Assembly: GCF_025685575.1 (NCBI RefSeq)
Contig: NZ_JAGSYD010000005.1
Span: 62,567-126,566, forward strand
Length of the DNA: 64,000 nucleotides
Reading direction: 5' to 3'
Origin: Granulicella cerasi
GTDB taxonomy: Bacteria > Acidobacteriota > Terriglobia > Terriglobales > Acidobacteriaceae
Shown here: piece by piece, positions 52,062-60,792 of the stretch
Layout: each line of letters starts with the position of its first letter
How positions within the stretch are numbered: the stretch's first letter is position 1
Translations under genes and position numbers: made by a program
Notes under the pieces: model-generated
Database searches by the model: none
What the model was told of the DNA's origin: nothing
What the model saw: only the letters and a program-made list of their open reading frames with translations

Positions 52062-52140
52062 ACTCCTTCAGCCTAACCGCCGTCCACGAGGCTACAACGA
52101 ATTCCAATCCGCCAATAAGCTGACGGGCTGTGCAAACAAG

Positions 52141-52168
52141 AAGAGCGCCAGCCGAAGCCAGCGCTCTT
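52141..52168 (-). terminator. Terminator after the histidine-phosphatase gene
   Basis: A perfect 8-bp stem, AAGAGCGC with GCGCTCTT, lies 25 bp past the stop. On the minus strand CTTGTTTGC follows. Confidence 0.7.
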
Positions 52169-52192
52169 TGTATCACTGTCGTGCAGAACTTC

Positions 52193-52783
52193 TTACTCAA
52201 AACTGCGGTTCCATCGCGAAACCACCCGCGTCTCGCGCTCGAAGCCCAGCACGCTCACACTGCCGGTGCTCAGCGCAAACAACCGACCGTTCACTGCGGC
52301 CAGCTTGATCCAACGCGCTGTCAAAATCCGCAGCACATGCGCGTGAGCAAACAGCGCGACTTTGCCACCATCACCGGCAGCCTCCAGCGCCTTCGCAATG
52401 ATCTTGTCGCAGCGCTCACCCACAGCATCAACGGTCTCGCCCCCGATCACGCCGTTGTCCCAGACATTCCAGTCAGGATCGCCCAGCTCCTCGCGAATCG
52501 TCTTCGTGGACTTGCCTTCGGTCTCGCCGTAGTTCCACTCCATCAGGTTCGCATCCACCTGCATCTGATCGCCAAAGCCCGCGATCTTGCACGTCTCCTG
52601 CGCACGCTTCATCGGCGATACATACACCGCCGCAAACTTCGTGTCCTTCAGGTAGTCGCGCAACTCTTCCGCGCGGACACGACCATGCTCGGTCAAATCG
52701 ATGTCCGTCGTCGACGTATGTCGCCCATCCAGCGACCACTCCGTCTCACCATGCCGCACCAGCCAAACTTCCGCTTTGCTCAA
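52193..52783 (-). CDS. Histidine phosphatase (phosphoglycerate-mutase superfamily)
   Basis: The 196-residue enzyme has the phosphohistidine motif VWLVRHGETEWSLDGRHTS, VYVSPMKRAQETC, and the second catalytic His in KVALFAHAHVLRILTARW. It belongs to the broad-specificity phosphatase / CobC-like group. I chose TTG 52783 because GGAGG lies 7 bp upstream; an in-frame ATG 36 bp earlier has no site. A decayed copy of its first 100 bases and leader lies at 61491-61609. Confidence 0.85.
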   Translation of the reverse strand: MSKAEVWLVRHGETEWSLDGRHTSTTDIDLTEHGRVRAEELRDYLKDTKFAAVYVSPMKRAQETCKIAGFGDQMQVDANLMEWNYGETEGKSTKTIREELGDPDWNVWDNGVIGGETVDAVGERCDKIIAKALEAAGDGGKVALFAHAHVLRILTARWIKLAAVNGRLFALSTGSVSVLGFERETRVVSRWNRSFE

Positions 52784-52807
52784 AGCAACACCTCCACTGC
52801 CACTATA

Positions 52808-52870
52808 AAACCCATCCAAAACTCAAGACTCGCACTCACCACTCAAAGCCCAGACTCGCAGCCCTTAGCT
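52808..52870. repeat. Heptamer array upstream of the histidine phosphatase gene
   Basis: Units read aaaactc, aagactc, gcactca, ccactca, aagccca, gactcgc, in phase. They fill most of the spacer to the monooxygenase stop. Confidence 0.65.
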
Positions 52871-52889
52871 TTGTAGGACACCGGACAAA

Positions 52890-54017
52890 TCAAACGTGCT
52901 CCTGCTCGCCGTGCCCCGCAAAGAAATCCAACAAGCTCTGTGGCGAACCGTCCCCCAGCATGAGTTCCTGCATCACCTCTGCATCAGCCGCTGCCGCTGC
53001 ACTCCGGGCAAACATCTCCTTCTCAAACCGAGATAACGCCGATTCGATATCGCCATCGCACGCGGCGAGCATCTTGCCCAACTCCGCTCCATCAAACATC
53101 GCCAGATTGGCGCCCTCGCCCGACGGAGCCATCAAGTGCGCAGCATCTCCCAGCAGCGTTACACCTGCCACGCGAGGCCACCTGTGGTCCACCGGCAACG
53201 CATAGATGCGCCGCAACACCGGTGCTCCGTCACATTCCGTAATCAACGCACGCAACGAATCAGCCCAGCCCTCAAACTCCGCTGCCACACCCTTCACCGT
53301 AGACGCGCGATCAACAAACTCCGCGCCCCAATCCTCCGGCTTCTTCAACATCACATAGCTGTGCAGCACCGCGCCCGGCTCGCGATGCGCGCCGATTCCC
53401 TTGCCCGGCGACATTGCAAACATCGACCCGCCACCCAGGGCTTCTGCGGTCGTCGCATGGCGCACATCCGCATCCTTCAAATACGTCTCCACATACGTAG
53501 TGCCCGTATACACCGGCTTCGCGTCAGACACCATCGGCCTCACACGCGACCACGCACCGTCCGCGCCGACGACCAACTCAGCCTCGGCGCTCGGGCCCTC
53601 CGCAAAGACCAATCGGTGCCGCGCATCTCCGAGCGCTTCGACAAACTTCAGCTTGCGCCCCCACTGCACCGTGTCCGTTGGCAAAGACTCCAGCAGAATC
53701 CGCCGCAACTCTCCGCGCGGCACCTCCGGTCGCCCGCCCGTGCCATCGTCAGGATCATCCATCAGCACACGCCCATCCTTATCCAACGCGCGCCCCTGCT
53801 GACCGCCGGGATGAATCAGCTTCACAAACTCGTCGTAAAGTCCCGCAGCCTTCAACGCTGCCTGGCCATTCTCCACGTGAATGTCCAGCATCCCGCCCTG
53901 CGCACGAGCCTCCGGCGAGGCCTCTGCTTCATACACCGCCGCGGCGATGCCATGCACGTGCAGCACGCGCGCTAACACCAACCCACCTAATCCCGCTCCG
54001 ACTATCGCGATCTTCAT
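52890..54017 (-). CDS. FAD-dependent monooxygenase, TetX-like
   Basis: The 375-residue flavoprotein has the FAD motif MKIAIVGAGLGGLVLARVLH, a GGMLDIHVENGQAALKAAGL segment, LVVGADGAWSRVRP (DG motif) and VTLLGDAAHLMAPSGEGANL. The GGxLDxHxxxGQ pattern is close to the TetX tetracycline monooxygenase group, but many relatives act on other aromatics. ATG 54017 overlaps the previous gene's stop (ATGA) and has AAAGGTGG before it. It is the second gene of a two-monooxygenase operon. Confidence 0.86.
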   Translation of the reverse strand: MKIAIVGAGLGGLVLARVLHVHGIAAAVYEAEASPEARAQGGMLDIHVENGQAALKAAGLYDEFVKLIHPGGQQGRALDKDGRVLMDDPDDGTGGRPEVPRGELRRILLESLPTDTVQWGRKLKFVEALGDARHRLVFAEGPSAEAELVVGADGAWSRVRPMVSDAKPVYTGTTYVETYLKDADVRHATTAEALGGGSMFAMSPGKGIGAHREPGAVLHSYVMLKKPEDWGAEFVDRASTVKGVAAEFEGWADSLRALITECDGAPVLRRIYALPVDHRWPRVAGVTLLGDAAHLMAPSGEGANLAMFDGAELGKMLAACDGDIESALSRFEKEMFARSAAAAADAEVMQELMLGDGSPQSLLDFFAGHGEQEHV

Positions 54018-55510
54018 GCCGCCACCTTTCGCGCAAACCAACGTTCCAATACCCTACGCAGCGGCACATCACTCTCCGCTACCCAGGCCACAATGCCATC
54101 CGGCCTCACCAGCACCGCTCCCAGCCCCAGCGAATCCTTCGCCACGCGCCGCGCATACGGCAACGCAAACTCCTCCGCCGTCGCACGCACTGCATCATCC
54201 CCCGCGAAGTCGAGCAATACGCCGCGCCCATCACGCAACAACGTCGCCATCGTCGCACCATCGTCAAACGCAAAGTTCGGCGCACTCATCCCCACCAGCG
54301 GATGCGCATCACCAACCTCATAACGCGTGGTCACGCCCCACACACGACCGGCCACGTAGGTCGCACCATCGCGCGTCTCCATCATGTCGCGCATGATCGC
54401 GTGCTGGGCCCGCGCCTCTGGCGTCGGCTTCATCATCGCCACCTGTGCGCGCGACCAATCCAAGACGCTTATGCCTACCGGTATTCGCTCCGCCTCATAG
54501 CTATCAAGCAAGCTCTCCTCTGCCTCGCCTGCGATCACGGCTGCAAGCTTCCAGCCAAGATTCATGGCATCGCCCAGCCCTAAGTTCAGCCCCTGTCCGC
54601 CGAGCGGAGCATGAATGTGCGCCGCGTCCCCCGCCAGCAACACGTTGCCCTTGCGATAGCTCGTCGCCTGCCGCGCACGGTCCGTCCACGTCGTCGCCGC
54701 GAGCACCGCAGTCACTGTCACCTCCGACTCCGAGATGCGCCGAAGCACCTCCTGCACATGCTCTCGTGTGATCGGCCGCCCCGACGCATGAAACGCTCCG
54801 CCATCGAAGTCCTGCAACACCATGTACCCCGGCTGCGACTGCAGATACATCCCGCGCGTCGTCATCACACGCCCCGGCTTCAACGCCTCAGCACCGTGCA
54901 ACTCCACACTCAGCGAATATCCAGTGAACTCCGGTTCCGTACCTTCGAACGCAAACCCACCCTGCTTGCGCACCACGCTCCGTGCGCCATCACATCCCAC
55001 CAACCAGCGCCCACGGAAGTGCCGCTCACCGCACTCCACCAGCACGTGATCGTTCCCCCACGCGTAACCCGTCATATCCACACCCCGCAGGATCTCCACG
55101 CCCAACTCTTCCGCGCGACGCGCAAGGATCTGCTCCACTTCAGCCATCTCCGTCAACATGATCGGCGGCGCCGAACTCTCCAACCGATACTTCCACTGCG
55201 ACGAATCCACCAGCCCCTGCTCGATCGGGATCCCTGCGAAATGCCCGATGGGCCGCTTCGCGCCCTGCGGCATACCCGCATGAGGATTCTTCACGCGCTT
55301 CGTCACCTCGAACTCATCCAACAGCCCACGCGTGTCCAGCGACTCCACCGAAGGCGCGTTCAGCCCGCGCAACCCGAACGGCATCCGCTTCAATGGCGAG
55401 TCCGCCTCCACGCTCTTCTCCAGCACCAACACCGAGCGCTCTCGCATCGCCAATTCGCACGCGAGCAACAACCCCACGGGCCCAGCGCCCGCGATCACCG
55501 TGTCGTACAT
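54014..55510 (-). CDS. FAD-dependent aromatic monooxygenase (PheA/TfdB type)
   Basis: About 498 residues from ATG 55510, which places the FAD motif DTVIAGAGPVGLLLACELA at the N-terminus as usual; the frame is open to 55603 but that part overlaps the operator. LVGCDGARSVVRKQGGFAF (DG motif) and LLAGDAAHIHAPLGGQGLNL (second FAD site) are typical of phenol-hydroxylase-like enzymes. A C-terminal thioredoxin-like domain follows. With the TetX-like gene it may detoxify or degrade an aromatic compound sensed by the divergent TetR. Confidence 0.86.
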   Translation of the reverse strand: MYDTVIAGAGPVGLLLACELAMRERSVLVLEKSVEADSPLKRMPFGLRGLNAPSVESLDTRGLLDEFEVTKRVKNPHAGMPQGAKRPIGHFAGIPIEQGLVDSSQWKYRLESSAPPIMLTEMAEVEQILARRAEELGVEILRGVDMTGYAWGNDHVLVECGERHFRGRWLVGCDGARSVVRKQGGFAFEGTEPEFTGYSLSVELHGAEALKPGRVMTTRGMYLQSQPGYMVLQDFDGGAFHASGRPITREHVQEVLRRISESEVTVTAVLAATTWTDRARQATSYRKGNVLLAGDAAHIHAPLGGQGLNLGLGDAMNLGWKLAAVIAGEAEESLLDSYEAERIPVGISVLDWSRAQVAMMKPTPEARAQHAIMRDMMETRDGATYVAGRVWGVTTRYEVGDAHPLVGMSAPNFAFDDGATMATLLRDGRGVLLDFAGDDAVRATAEEFALPYARRVAKDSLGLGAVLVRPDGIVAWVAESDVPLRRVLERWFARKVAA

Positions 55511-55565
55511 CGACTTCGGCTTCTCGCCCCGCGCAACAAACTCGACAAACACTTTACGGAACGTC

Positions 55566-55595
55566 ATTCCATGATGATGGAACGACATTCCATTT
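55566..55595. promoter_or_regulatory. Candidate TetR operator in divergent promoter
   Basis: Arms TTCCAT and ATGGAA flank a 4-bp spacer at about 55567-55582, and a second CATTCCAT follows near 55587. The site lies between the monooxygenase operon and the TetR gene, where autoregulation is expected. Confidence 0.5.
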
Positions 55596-55612
55596 TGTGT
55601 CAAGATAGAGTC

Positions 55613-56290
55613 ATGCCGAAGCGAGCCGCCACCTCAACCCGTCGAGAGGAGTCACTCTCGCGTGAACGCATCATCGAAGCCACGATCGAACTACTCGACG
55701 CCACCGGCGAAGCGGGTCTCACCTTTCGCGCTTTATCCGAACATCTCGCCACCGGCCCCGGAGCCATTTACTGGCACATCGCCAACAAGAACGAACTCCT
55801 CGCAGCCGCCTGCGACACAGTGATCGCACGCACAGTAGACTCCACGCCCATCACCACGCCCGAGGCCACGATCCGCGCGCACGCGCTGGCCATCTACGAC
55901 CTCATCGACGAGCACCCTTGGGTCAACTCCGCCATCATGACCGATAGCGAAGGCAACTCACCGCTTGTGCACATCCTCGAGCGCATCGGCCAGCAGATCC
56001 GTCTCCTCCGCGTGCCCAAAGCGCAGCAGTGGAGCGCCATCAGCACCCTCGTCGGCTACATCCTTGGCATCAGCAAGCAGAATGCGGTCAACCGACAGTT
56101 CGGCATCACTCACAACCTCGACCGCAGCGAATTCCTCGATCGCATCGCCACCAAGTGGTCGCAGCTAGACGCGAAGACCTACCCGTTCACGCACAGCATC
56201 GCTGACCGCATCCGCACACACGACGACCGCGACGACTTCATCGCCGGCCTCAACCTCATCCTCCGCGGCATCAACGCTCCAGCTCGTTAG
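55613..56290 (+). CDS. TetR-family regulator
   Basis: The 225-residue repressor has the N-terminal helix-turn-helix SRERIIEATIELLDATGEAG followed by LTFRALSEHLATGPGAIYWH and IANKNELLAAACD. The C-terminal ligand domain resembles the TetR_C group (YDLIDEHPWVNSAIM). It is transcribed away from the two monooxygenase genes and likely represses them until an aromatic ligand binds. ATG 55613 is chosen because the frame upstream runs across the divergent genes. Confidence 0.88.
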   Translation: MPKRAATSTRREESLSRERIIEATIELLDATGEAGLTFRALSEHLATGPGAIYWHIANKNELLAAACDTVIARTVDSTPITTPEATIRAHALAIYDLIDEHPWVNSAIMTDSEGNSPLVHILERIGQQIRLLRVPKAQQWSAISTLVGYILGISKQNAVNRQFGITHNLDRSEFLDRIATKWSQLDAKTYPFTHSIADRIRTHDDRDDFIAGLNLILRGINAPAR

Positions 56291-56297
56291 AACTCAG

Positions 56298-56888
56298 CTA
56301 GACCGCATATAGCCGCATCATCGCGGCCACCGCTCCATCTACTACCGCCTTGCGGAAAGCCTCTCCTGTCGGCAGCTCTATCCCGATCAACCGTGGCCAA
56401 ACGAGCGGCTCGGTCACCAGACCGAAGAGCTGCCACATGGCGAGTTCCGCGTTCGGCACACGCATTCGCCTGGCACGATGCATCTTCTTCAGCCACTGCA
56501 TCAACTGCTCCATCAGCGGCAGCTTTCCACCATCGCCCGGCCGAACCACCAGCCCCGGAAACCGCTCCGACACGGCAATCGCCATCCGCAGATACGGCAC
56601 CATGTCCTCGGCAGTCCAGAACCGCACGATCGCATCGGCGACATAGCGCAACGTCGCCTCCACCTCGCCGCTGTCCTCCCAGCTCAACTGCGGAAAACCC
56701 TTCCAGAATTCCTCTACAGCAGCTAGAAACATCGACTCCTTGCCTGCCGGAAACTGGTTGTACAGCGTGCGCCGCGCGACGCCAGACATCTCGGCCACAC
56801 GGTCCATGCTCGCCGCGTCGTAGCCATCCTCCAGAAACACCCGCATCGCCCCGCGCAGAATCTTCTCCCGCCCCGATTCTCTCGCCAT
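56298..56888 (-). CDS. TetR-family regulator, AcrR-like
   Basis: The 196-residue repressor starts at ATG 56888 with GGAGG 8 bp upstream. The helix-turn-helix is REKILRGAMRVFLEDGYDAA then SMDRVAEMSGVARRTLYNQF. The C-terminal domain (FPGLVVRPGDGGKLPLMEQL) resembles the TetR_C group of AcrR/BetI relatives. It faces a 46-residue membrane-peptide gene across a perfect palindrome. Confidence 0.87.
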   Translation of the reverse strand: MARESGREKILRGAMRVFLEDGYDAASMDRVAEMSGVARRTLYNQFPAGKESMFLAAVEEFWKGFPQLSWEDSGEVEATLRYVADAIVRFWTAEDMVPYLRMAIAVSERFPGLVVRPGDGGKLPLMEQLMQWLKKMHRARRMRVPNAELAMWQLFGLVTEPLVWPRLIGIELPTGEAFRKAVVDGAVAAMMRLYAV

Positions 56889-56971
56889 CCCGCTCACCTC
56901 CCGAAAACTTGCACTCCCGAGTCTACTTCTTCTGCATCCTTTCACCACGCTTCTGCGTCCCATAAATATGC

Positions 56972-56991
56972 ATTGCACTATGCAGTGCAAT
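56972..56991. promoter_or_regulatory. Palindromic operator of the second TetR
   Basis: ATTGCACT and AGTGCAAT form perfect 8-bp arms around ATGC. It lies 84 bp before the TetR start and 14 bp before the small gene's ATG, ending just before its AGGAG, so binding would block the small gene. Confidence 0.7.
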
Positions 56992-57004
56992 ATAGGAGCC
57001 TTCC

Positions 57005-57145
57005 ATGTCTGAGACTAAGCCCGTCCATCACGACATTTTTCGCGAACACGCTACCCTCATCTACTGCGGTCTGCTCGCCGTCACAATCGCCATCGCCGCC
57101 GTCTACATGGTCATCGTTGGCGTGATCTGGTACTTCATGCAATAA
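57005..57145 (+). CDS. 46-residue single-span membrane peptide
   Basis: MSETKPVHHDIFREHATLIY begins a 46-residue product with one transmembrane segment (CGLLAVTIAIAAVYMVIVGV) and ending WYFMQ. AGGAG lies 6 bp before the ATG, which makes translation likely. It is the only gene apparently governed by the palindrome and the TetR gene opposite. No family is recognised. It could be a regulatory subunit of a transporter or oxidase, or a stress peptide. Confidence 0.65.
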   Translation: MSETKPVHHDIFREHATLIYCGLLAVTIAIAAVYMVIVGVIWYFMQ

Positions 57146-57190
57146 AACTCAAAGCTCGCAGCCCATACTTCTAAGCTCAAATCCAGAACG
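57146..57190. repeat. Heptamer stretch before uvrB
   Basis: Units read actcaaa, gctcgca, gcccata, cttctaa, gctcaaa in the spacer after the small membrane-peptide gene. Confidence 0.6.
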
Positions 57191-57233
57191 GCACCTTCTC
57201 CGTCCTTTCGCTTTTTCGGAGTAAGCTATCAGG

Positions 57234-59228
57234 ATGGACTTTCAGCTGCAGACAGACTACGAACCGCAGGGCGATCAACCGCAGGCCATCCGTGAGCTCG
57301 TCTCCGGCATCAACACCGGCGAGAAGGACCAGGTGCTGCTCGGCGTTACCGGCTCCGGCAAGACCTTCACCATGGCGAAGGTCATCCAGGAGCTCAACCG
57401 CCCTGCCCTCATTCTCGCGCACAACAAGACCCTCGCCGCGCAGCTGTACCACGAGTTCAAGCAGTTCTTCCCCCACAACGCTGTCGAATACTTCGTCTCC
57501 TACTACGACTACTACCAGCCCGAGGCTTATATCCCCTCCGGCGACCTGTACATCGAGAAGGAGTCTACGATCAACGACGAGCTGGACAAGCTGCGCCTCA
57601 GCGCCACGCGCTCGCTCTTCGAGCGCACCGACTGCATCATCGTCTCCTCGGTCTCCTGCATCTACGGCCTCGGATCGCCAGAAGCCTACTACGGCATGTT
57701 GCTGCTGCTTGAAAAGGGCCAGAAGCTCAAGCGCGAAGACATCACGCGCCGCCTCGTCGAAATTCTCTACGAGCGCAACGACGTCGACTTCCGCCGAGGC
57801 ACCTTCCGCGTCCGCGGCGACATCATCGAGGTCTACCCCACCTACGACGAGAACGCCTTTCGCATCGAGCTCTTCGGCGACGAGATCGACTCGCTCTCGC
57901 AGATCGACCCGCTCTTCGGCACCGTGAAGCAGAAGTACTCGCGACTGCCCATCTACCCCAAGAGCCACTACGTCGTGCAGCCCGAGCGCAAGACCGGCGC
58001 CATCAACTCCATCGTCTCCGAGCTCACCGAGTGGGAGGCGCAGCTAGAAAAAGAAGGCCGCCTCGTCGAAGCCCAGCGCATCCACCAGCGCACACGCTAC
58101 GACCTCGAGATGATCAAGTCCGTCGGCTACTGCCACGGCATCGAAAACTACTCACGCCACTTCAGCGGCCGTCTCCCCGGTGAGCCGCCTCCGACCCTGC
58201 TCGACTACTTCCCCAAAGACTTCCTCTGCTTCCTCGACGAGTCGCACGTCACCGTTCCGCAGCTACATGGCATGTGGCATGGCGATCGCTCGCGCAAGCA
58301 GAACCTTGTCGACTACGGCTTCCGCCTACCCTCGGCCATGGACAACCGCCCGCTCCGCTTCGAAGAGTGGGAGACCCGCATCGGCCAGACCATCTATGTC
58401 TCCGCCACGCCCGGCCCCTACGAGCTCACCAAGTCCGCCGGCGTCGTCGTCGAACAGATCATCCGCCCCACCGGCCTCGTAGATCCGCCCGTCGAGATCC
58501 GCCCCGTCAAAGGCCAGATCGACGACCTCCTCGCCGAGATCCGCCTCCGCGCCGAGCGCAACCAGCGCGTACTCGTCACCACGCTCACCAAGCGCATGGC
58601 CGAGGACCTCGCCAACTACTACACCGAGGTCGGCGTCCGCTGCCGCTACATGCACTCGGAGATCGACACCCTGGAGCGCATTCGCCTGTTGCGTGCCCTG
58701 CGCAAAGGCGAGTACGACGTGCTCATCGGCATCAACCTCCTCCGCGAGGGCCTCGATCTGCCGGAGGTCTCGCTCGTCGCCATCCTCGACGCGGACAAGG
58801 AAGGCTTCCTCCGCTCGCAGGGCTCTCTGATCCAGACCATCGGCCGCGCCGCCCGCAACGTCGAAGGCATCGCCATCCTCTACGCCGACAAGATGACGGA
58901 CTCGATGCAGCGCGCGCTGGACGAAACCTCCCGCCGCCGCACCAAACAACAGGCTTACAACGAAGAACACGGCATCGAACCCCGCTCGGTCATCCGCTCG
59001 ATCGACGACTCGCTGGCCACGATCCTCAAGGCCGACTACCAGGACCTCGCCGAAGAAGTCGAAGACCCCGCCACTCTCAACTTCGCCAACCAGCAGGAAC
59101 TCGACGCCTACATCACCAAACTAGAAGCCGAAATGCGCGAATCGGCGAAGAAATTCGAGTTCGAGAGGGCCGCGAAGCTACGCGATCAGGTTAAAGAATT
59201 ACGTACGAAAGAGTTCTTATTCTCGTAG
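57234..59228 (+). CDS. uvrB: Excinuclease ABC subunit B
   Basis: The 664-residue DNA-repair helicase loads onto damage with UvrA and recruits UvrC. It has Walker [16 protein letters not shown] (36-50), the beta-hairpin region [31 protein letters not shown], helicase motif [14 protein letters not shown], and the C-terminal UVR motif for UvrC ([20 protein letters not shown]). Length is as expected. No other uvr gene is in the window. Confidence 0.98.
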   Translation: MDFQLQTDYEPQGDQPQAIRELVSGINTGEKDQVLLGVTGSGKTFTMAKVIQELNRPALILAHNKTLAAQLYHEFKQFFPHNAVEYFVSYYDYYQPEAYIPSGDLYIEKESTINDELDKLRLSATRSLFERTDCIIVSSVSCIYGLGSPEAYYGMLLLLEKGQKLKREDITRRLVEILYERNDVDFRRGTFRVRGDIIEVYPTYDENAFRIELFGDEIDSLSQIDPLFGTVKQKYSRLPIYPKSHYVVQPERKTGAINSIVSELTEWEAQLEKEGRLVEAQRIHQRTRYDLEMIKSVGYCHGIENYSRHFSGRLPGEPPPTLLDYFPKDFLCFLDESHVTVPQLHGMWHGDRSRKQNLVDYGFRLPSAMDNRPLRFEEWETRIGQTIYVSATPGPYELTKSAGVVVEQIIRPTGLVDPPVEIRPVKGQIDDLLAEIRLRAERNQRVLVTTLTKRMAEDLANYYTEVGVRCRYMHSEIDTLERIRLLRALRKGEYDVLIGINLLREGLDLPEVSLVAILDADKEGFLRSQGSLIQTIGRAARNVEGIAILYADKMTDSMQRALDETSRRRTKQQAYNEEHGIEPRSVIRSIDDSLATILKADYQDLAEEVEDPATLNFANQQELDAYITKLEAEMRESAKKFEFERAAKLRDQVKELRTKEFLFS

Positions 59229-59286
59229 CTCCTGGCCAGAGCTTACTTCGCGCGATAATAACTCCCGAAAATTTTGCTGCAGAATT

Positions 59287-59841
59287 GTGTTGTCGAGAAC
59301 TCAAGTCAACCTTATACTCGGGCGCATGCGAGCTGACACTCAGAACTCAACTATGTTAGATAAGGCTGCCAACATAGCCATAATCTTGTCCTGTGTAGTC
59401 CTTTGTGCTGCGGTGGCATGGAACGCTCTGAGCTCAGGCCGAAGCCGATCGCAGATCGTGAGCCTCAAGGGGAAGGTTATTCATCAACCCGGTATGGCTC
59501 TCGGATCTGGACATAAGAATTTACTTCTTGTGGTAAGCACCCAGTGTCATTTTTGCCAAGCCAGCCTGCCATTTTATAAACGTCTCGCGCCTGCTGCCAC
59601 TTCAGCCGGAGTTCACACCGTAGCATTTTTGCCGGATGATGCAAATACGGCAGGTGCGTTTCTTGAGAATGGGGGAATAAAAGTTGATGCAGTTCAAAGT
59701 ATCCAGCCCAGCGACATTGGCGTTCACGCAACACCAACGATCATTCTCACCGATGACACCGGCAAGGTGATCAAGGACTGGGATGGACAACTTTCTTCAG
59801 CAAGAGAATCTGAGGTACTAACCGAAGTTGCTAAACCATAG
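59287..59841 (+). CDS. Membrane-anchored thioredoxin-like protein
   Basis: Up to 184 residues; starts at 59326 or 59353 (MLDKAANIAIILSCVVLCAA) are likelier. One N-terminal transmembrane anchor is followed by a thioredoxin-like fold: LLLVVSTQCHFCQASLPFY has the C-H-F-C redox pair, and GVHATPTIILTDDTGKVIKD has the cis-Pro. It would face the periplasm. GC is visibly lower than in uvrB. It is followed 12 bp later by a gene for a 12-Cys exported peptide, a likely substrate or partner. Confidence 0.75.
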   Translation: MLSRTQVNLILGRMRADTQNSTMLDKAANIAIILSCVVLCAAVAWNALSSGRSRSQIVSLKGKVIHQPGMALGSGHKNLLLVVSTQCHFCQASLPFYKRLAPAATSAGVHTVAFLPDDANTAGAFLENGGIKVDAVQSIQPSDIGVHATPTIILTDDTGKVIKDWDGQLSSARESEVLTEVAKP

Positions 59842-59853
59842 AAGGAGCTGACT

Positions 59854-60165
59854 TTGCTTAGAAATAGAATACTTGGATTGATGACACTTTGGCTGCTAGC
59901 TGGAATATTCTTTATATTTACACCTTCTGCAAGAGCTTCCGGTGGCCTATGTGCGGAAGGCTTAGATTGCGAGGGTCCATACTCCGATTGCTCCGACTAC
60001 TGTAACTCGACAACTACGCTTGGGAGTCAGGAACGTTGGGACTGTCAAACTTCTTGTGGGGAGCAGTACGATTCATGCAATGCGGCGCTGCACTGCTACT
60101 CCTGCGGAGGAGATGGGGACTGCGGTTATTACGGGTACTGCTTCGCAGGGAAATGCCAGTACTGA
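59854..60165 (+). CDS. Exported 12-cysteine peptide
   Basis: The 103-residue product starts at TTG 59854 with AAGGAG 6 bp upstream and has a signal peptide (LGLMTLWLLAGIFFIFTPSA, then RASGG). The mature part of about 70 residues has 12 Cys, including CSDYCNS, CQTSCGEQYDSC, HCYSCGGDGDCGYYGYC and a final KCQY. Six disulfides or metal binding are possible. The adjacent membrane thioredoxin-like gene points to disulfide handling. No family recognised; low GC suggests acquisition. Confidence 0.65.
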   Translation: MLRNRILGLMTLWLLAGIFFIFTPSARASGGLCAEGLDCEGPYSDCSDYCNSTTTLGSQERWDCQTSCGEQYDSCNAALHCYSCGGDGDCGYYGYCFAGKCQY

Positions 60166-60213
60166 GTCTAGTAATTCGGAAATTTTGACGGAACCACCCA
60201 TAATTTATCAAAA

Positions 60214-60255
60214 GTGGTGGGAGATCCCACTCGTATGGGGCGGGATTCCCACCAC
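60214..60255. repeat. Long hairpin after the 12-Cys gene
   Basis: Arms GTGGTGGGA and TCCCACCAC are perfect, with an inner ATCCC/GGGAT continuing the stem after a one-base bulge. It may end transcription of the pair or be a further REP-type element. Confidence 0.55.
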
Positions 60256-60590
60256 CCCCCCACCACAAATGGTTGGGGTCCTCATCTTTATGTGGACGGG
60301 TTGGGGACCTCCACTATACCATCCACCACAAACGGCATACAGTAACCACAAATGCCTGCAGGATTTGAGCGCCGACAAACCCTAAGGCCAGCTTCACTTC
60401 CTCACGCCCCACTTGTTATCTCCGTCGCCTCTTAGCGTGACATCTATTTGAAGAGCGCGTGATGAGCAACAAGGATAGAGTGATATGCTCCGCTTACCAC
60501 TCAGCCCCACGCATAAGGAGCCAAACCAGAAGAATGGGTTTTAGCCTCATCGTACGGGCGGGTGGCCCACCCGTAAACCACAACAAGAGT
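60256..60590. other. Gene-free region rich in short inverted and direct repeats
   Basis: No convincing gene. GGTTGGGG occurs twice (about 60273 and 60299) followed by tcc or acc. A small palindrome, GGGTGG-C-CCACCC, lies near 60560. It reads as decayed repeat DNA around the RAYT locus. Confidence 0.4.
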
Positions 60591-60631
60591 CGGGTGCCCC
60601 ATCCGTACGCGGCTTCATGCGGACGGGTGGG
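60591..60631. repeat. REP element 1
   Basis: Head CGGGTGCCCC, then a 13-bp imperfect stem: CCCATCCGTACGC (60598-60610) with GCGGACGGGTGGG (60619-60631), loop GGCTTCAT. It lies upstream of the RAYT gene. Confidence 0.8.
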
Positions 60632-60708
60632 CAGGTACTCCCGCCCGTGGAACCACACCTCACCACTACTCCCGGACCACCCATGACTCCCCACGAGCAC
60701 CCGCGGTT

Positions 60709-60749
60709 CCCACCCGTCCGCATAAAGCCGCGTACGGATGGGGCACCCA
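60709..60749. repeat. REP element 2, inverted relative to element 1
   Basis: CCCACCCGTCCGC (60709-60721) pairs with GCGTACGGATGGG (60730-60742), loop ATAAAGCC, then GCACCC. It is nearly the reverse complement of element 1, so the two form a BIME-like inverted pair about 78 bp apart. Confidence 0.8.
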
Positions 60750-60792
60750 CATTCGTGGTTCTTCTAAATTCCGAGTCAGTTACACTCCCGAC

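Noticed and set aside
60020-60385. 121-codon frame overlapping the 12-Cys gene
   Set aside because: It overlaps the well-signalled Cys-rich gene and then runs through hairpin DNA; the product is Trp/Pro/Gly-rich low complexity.
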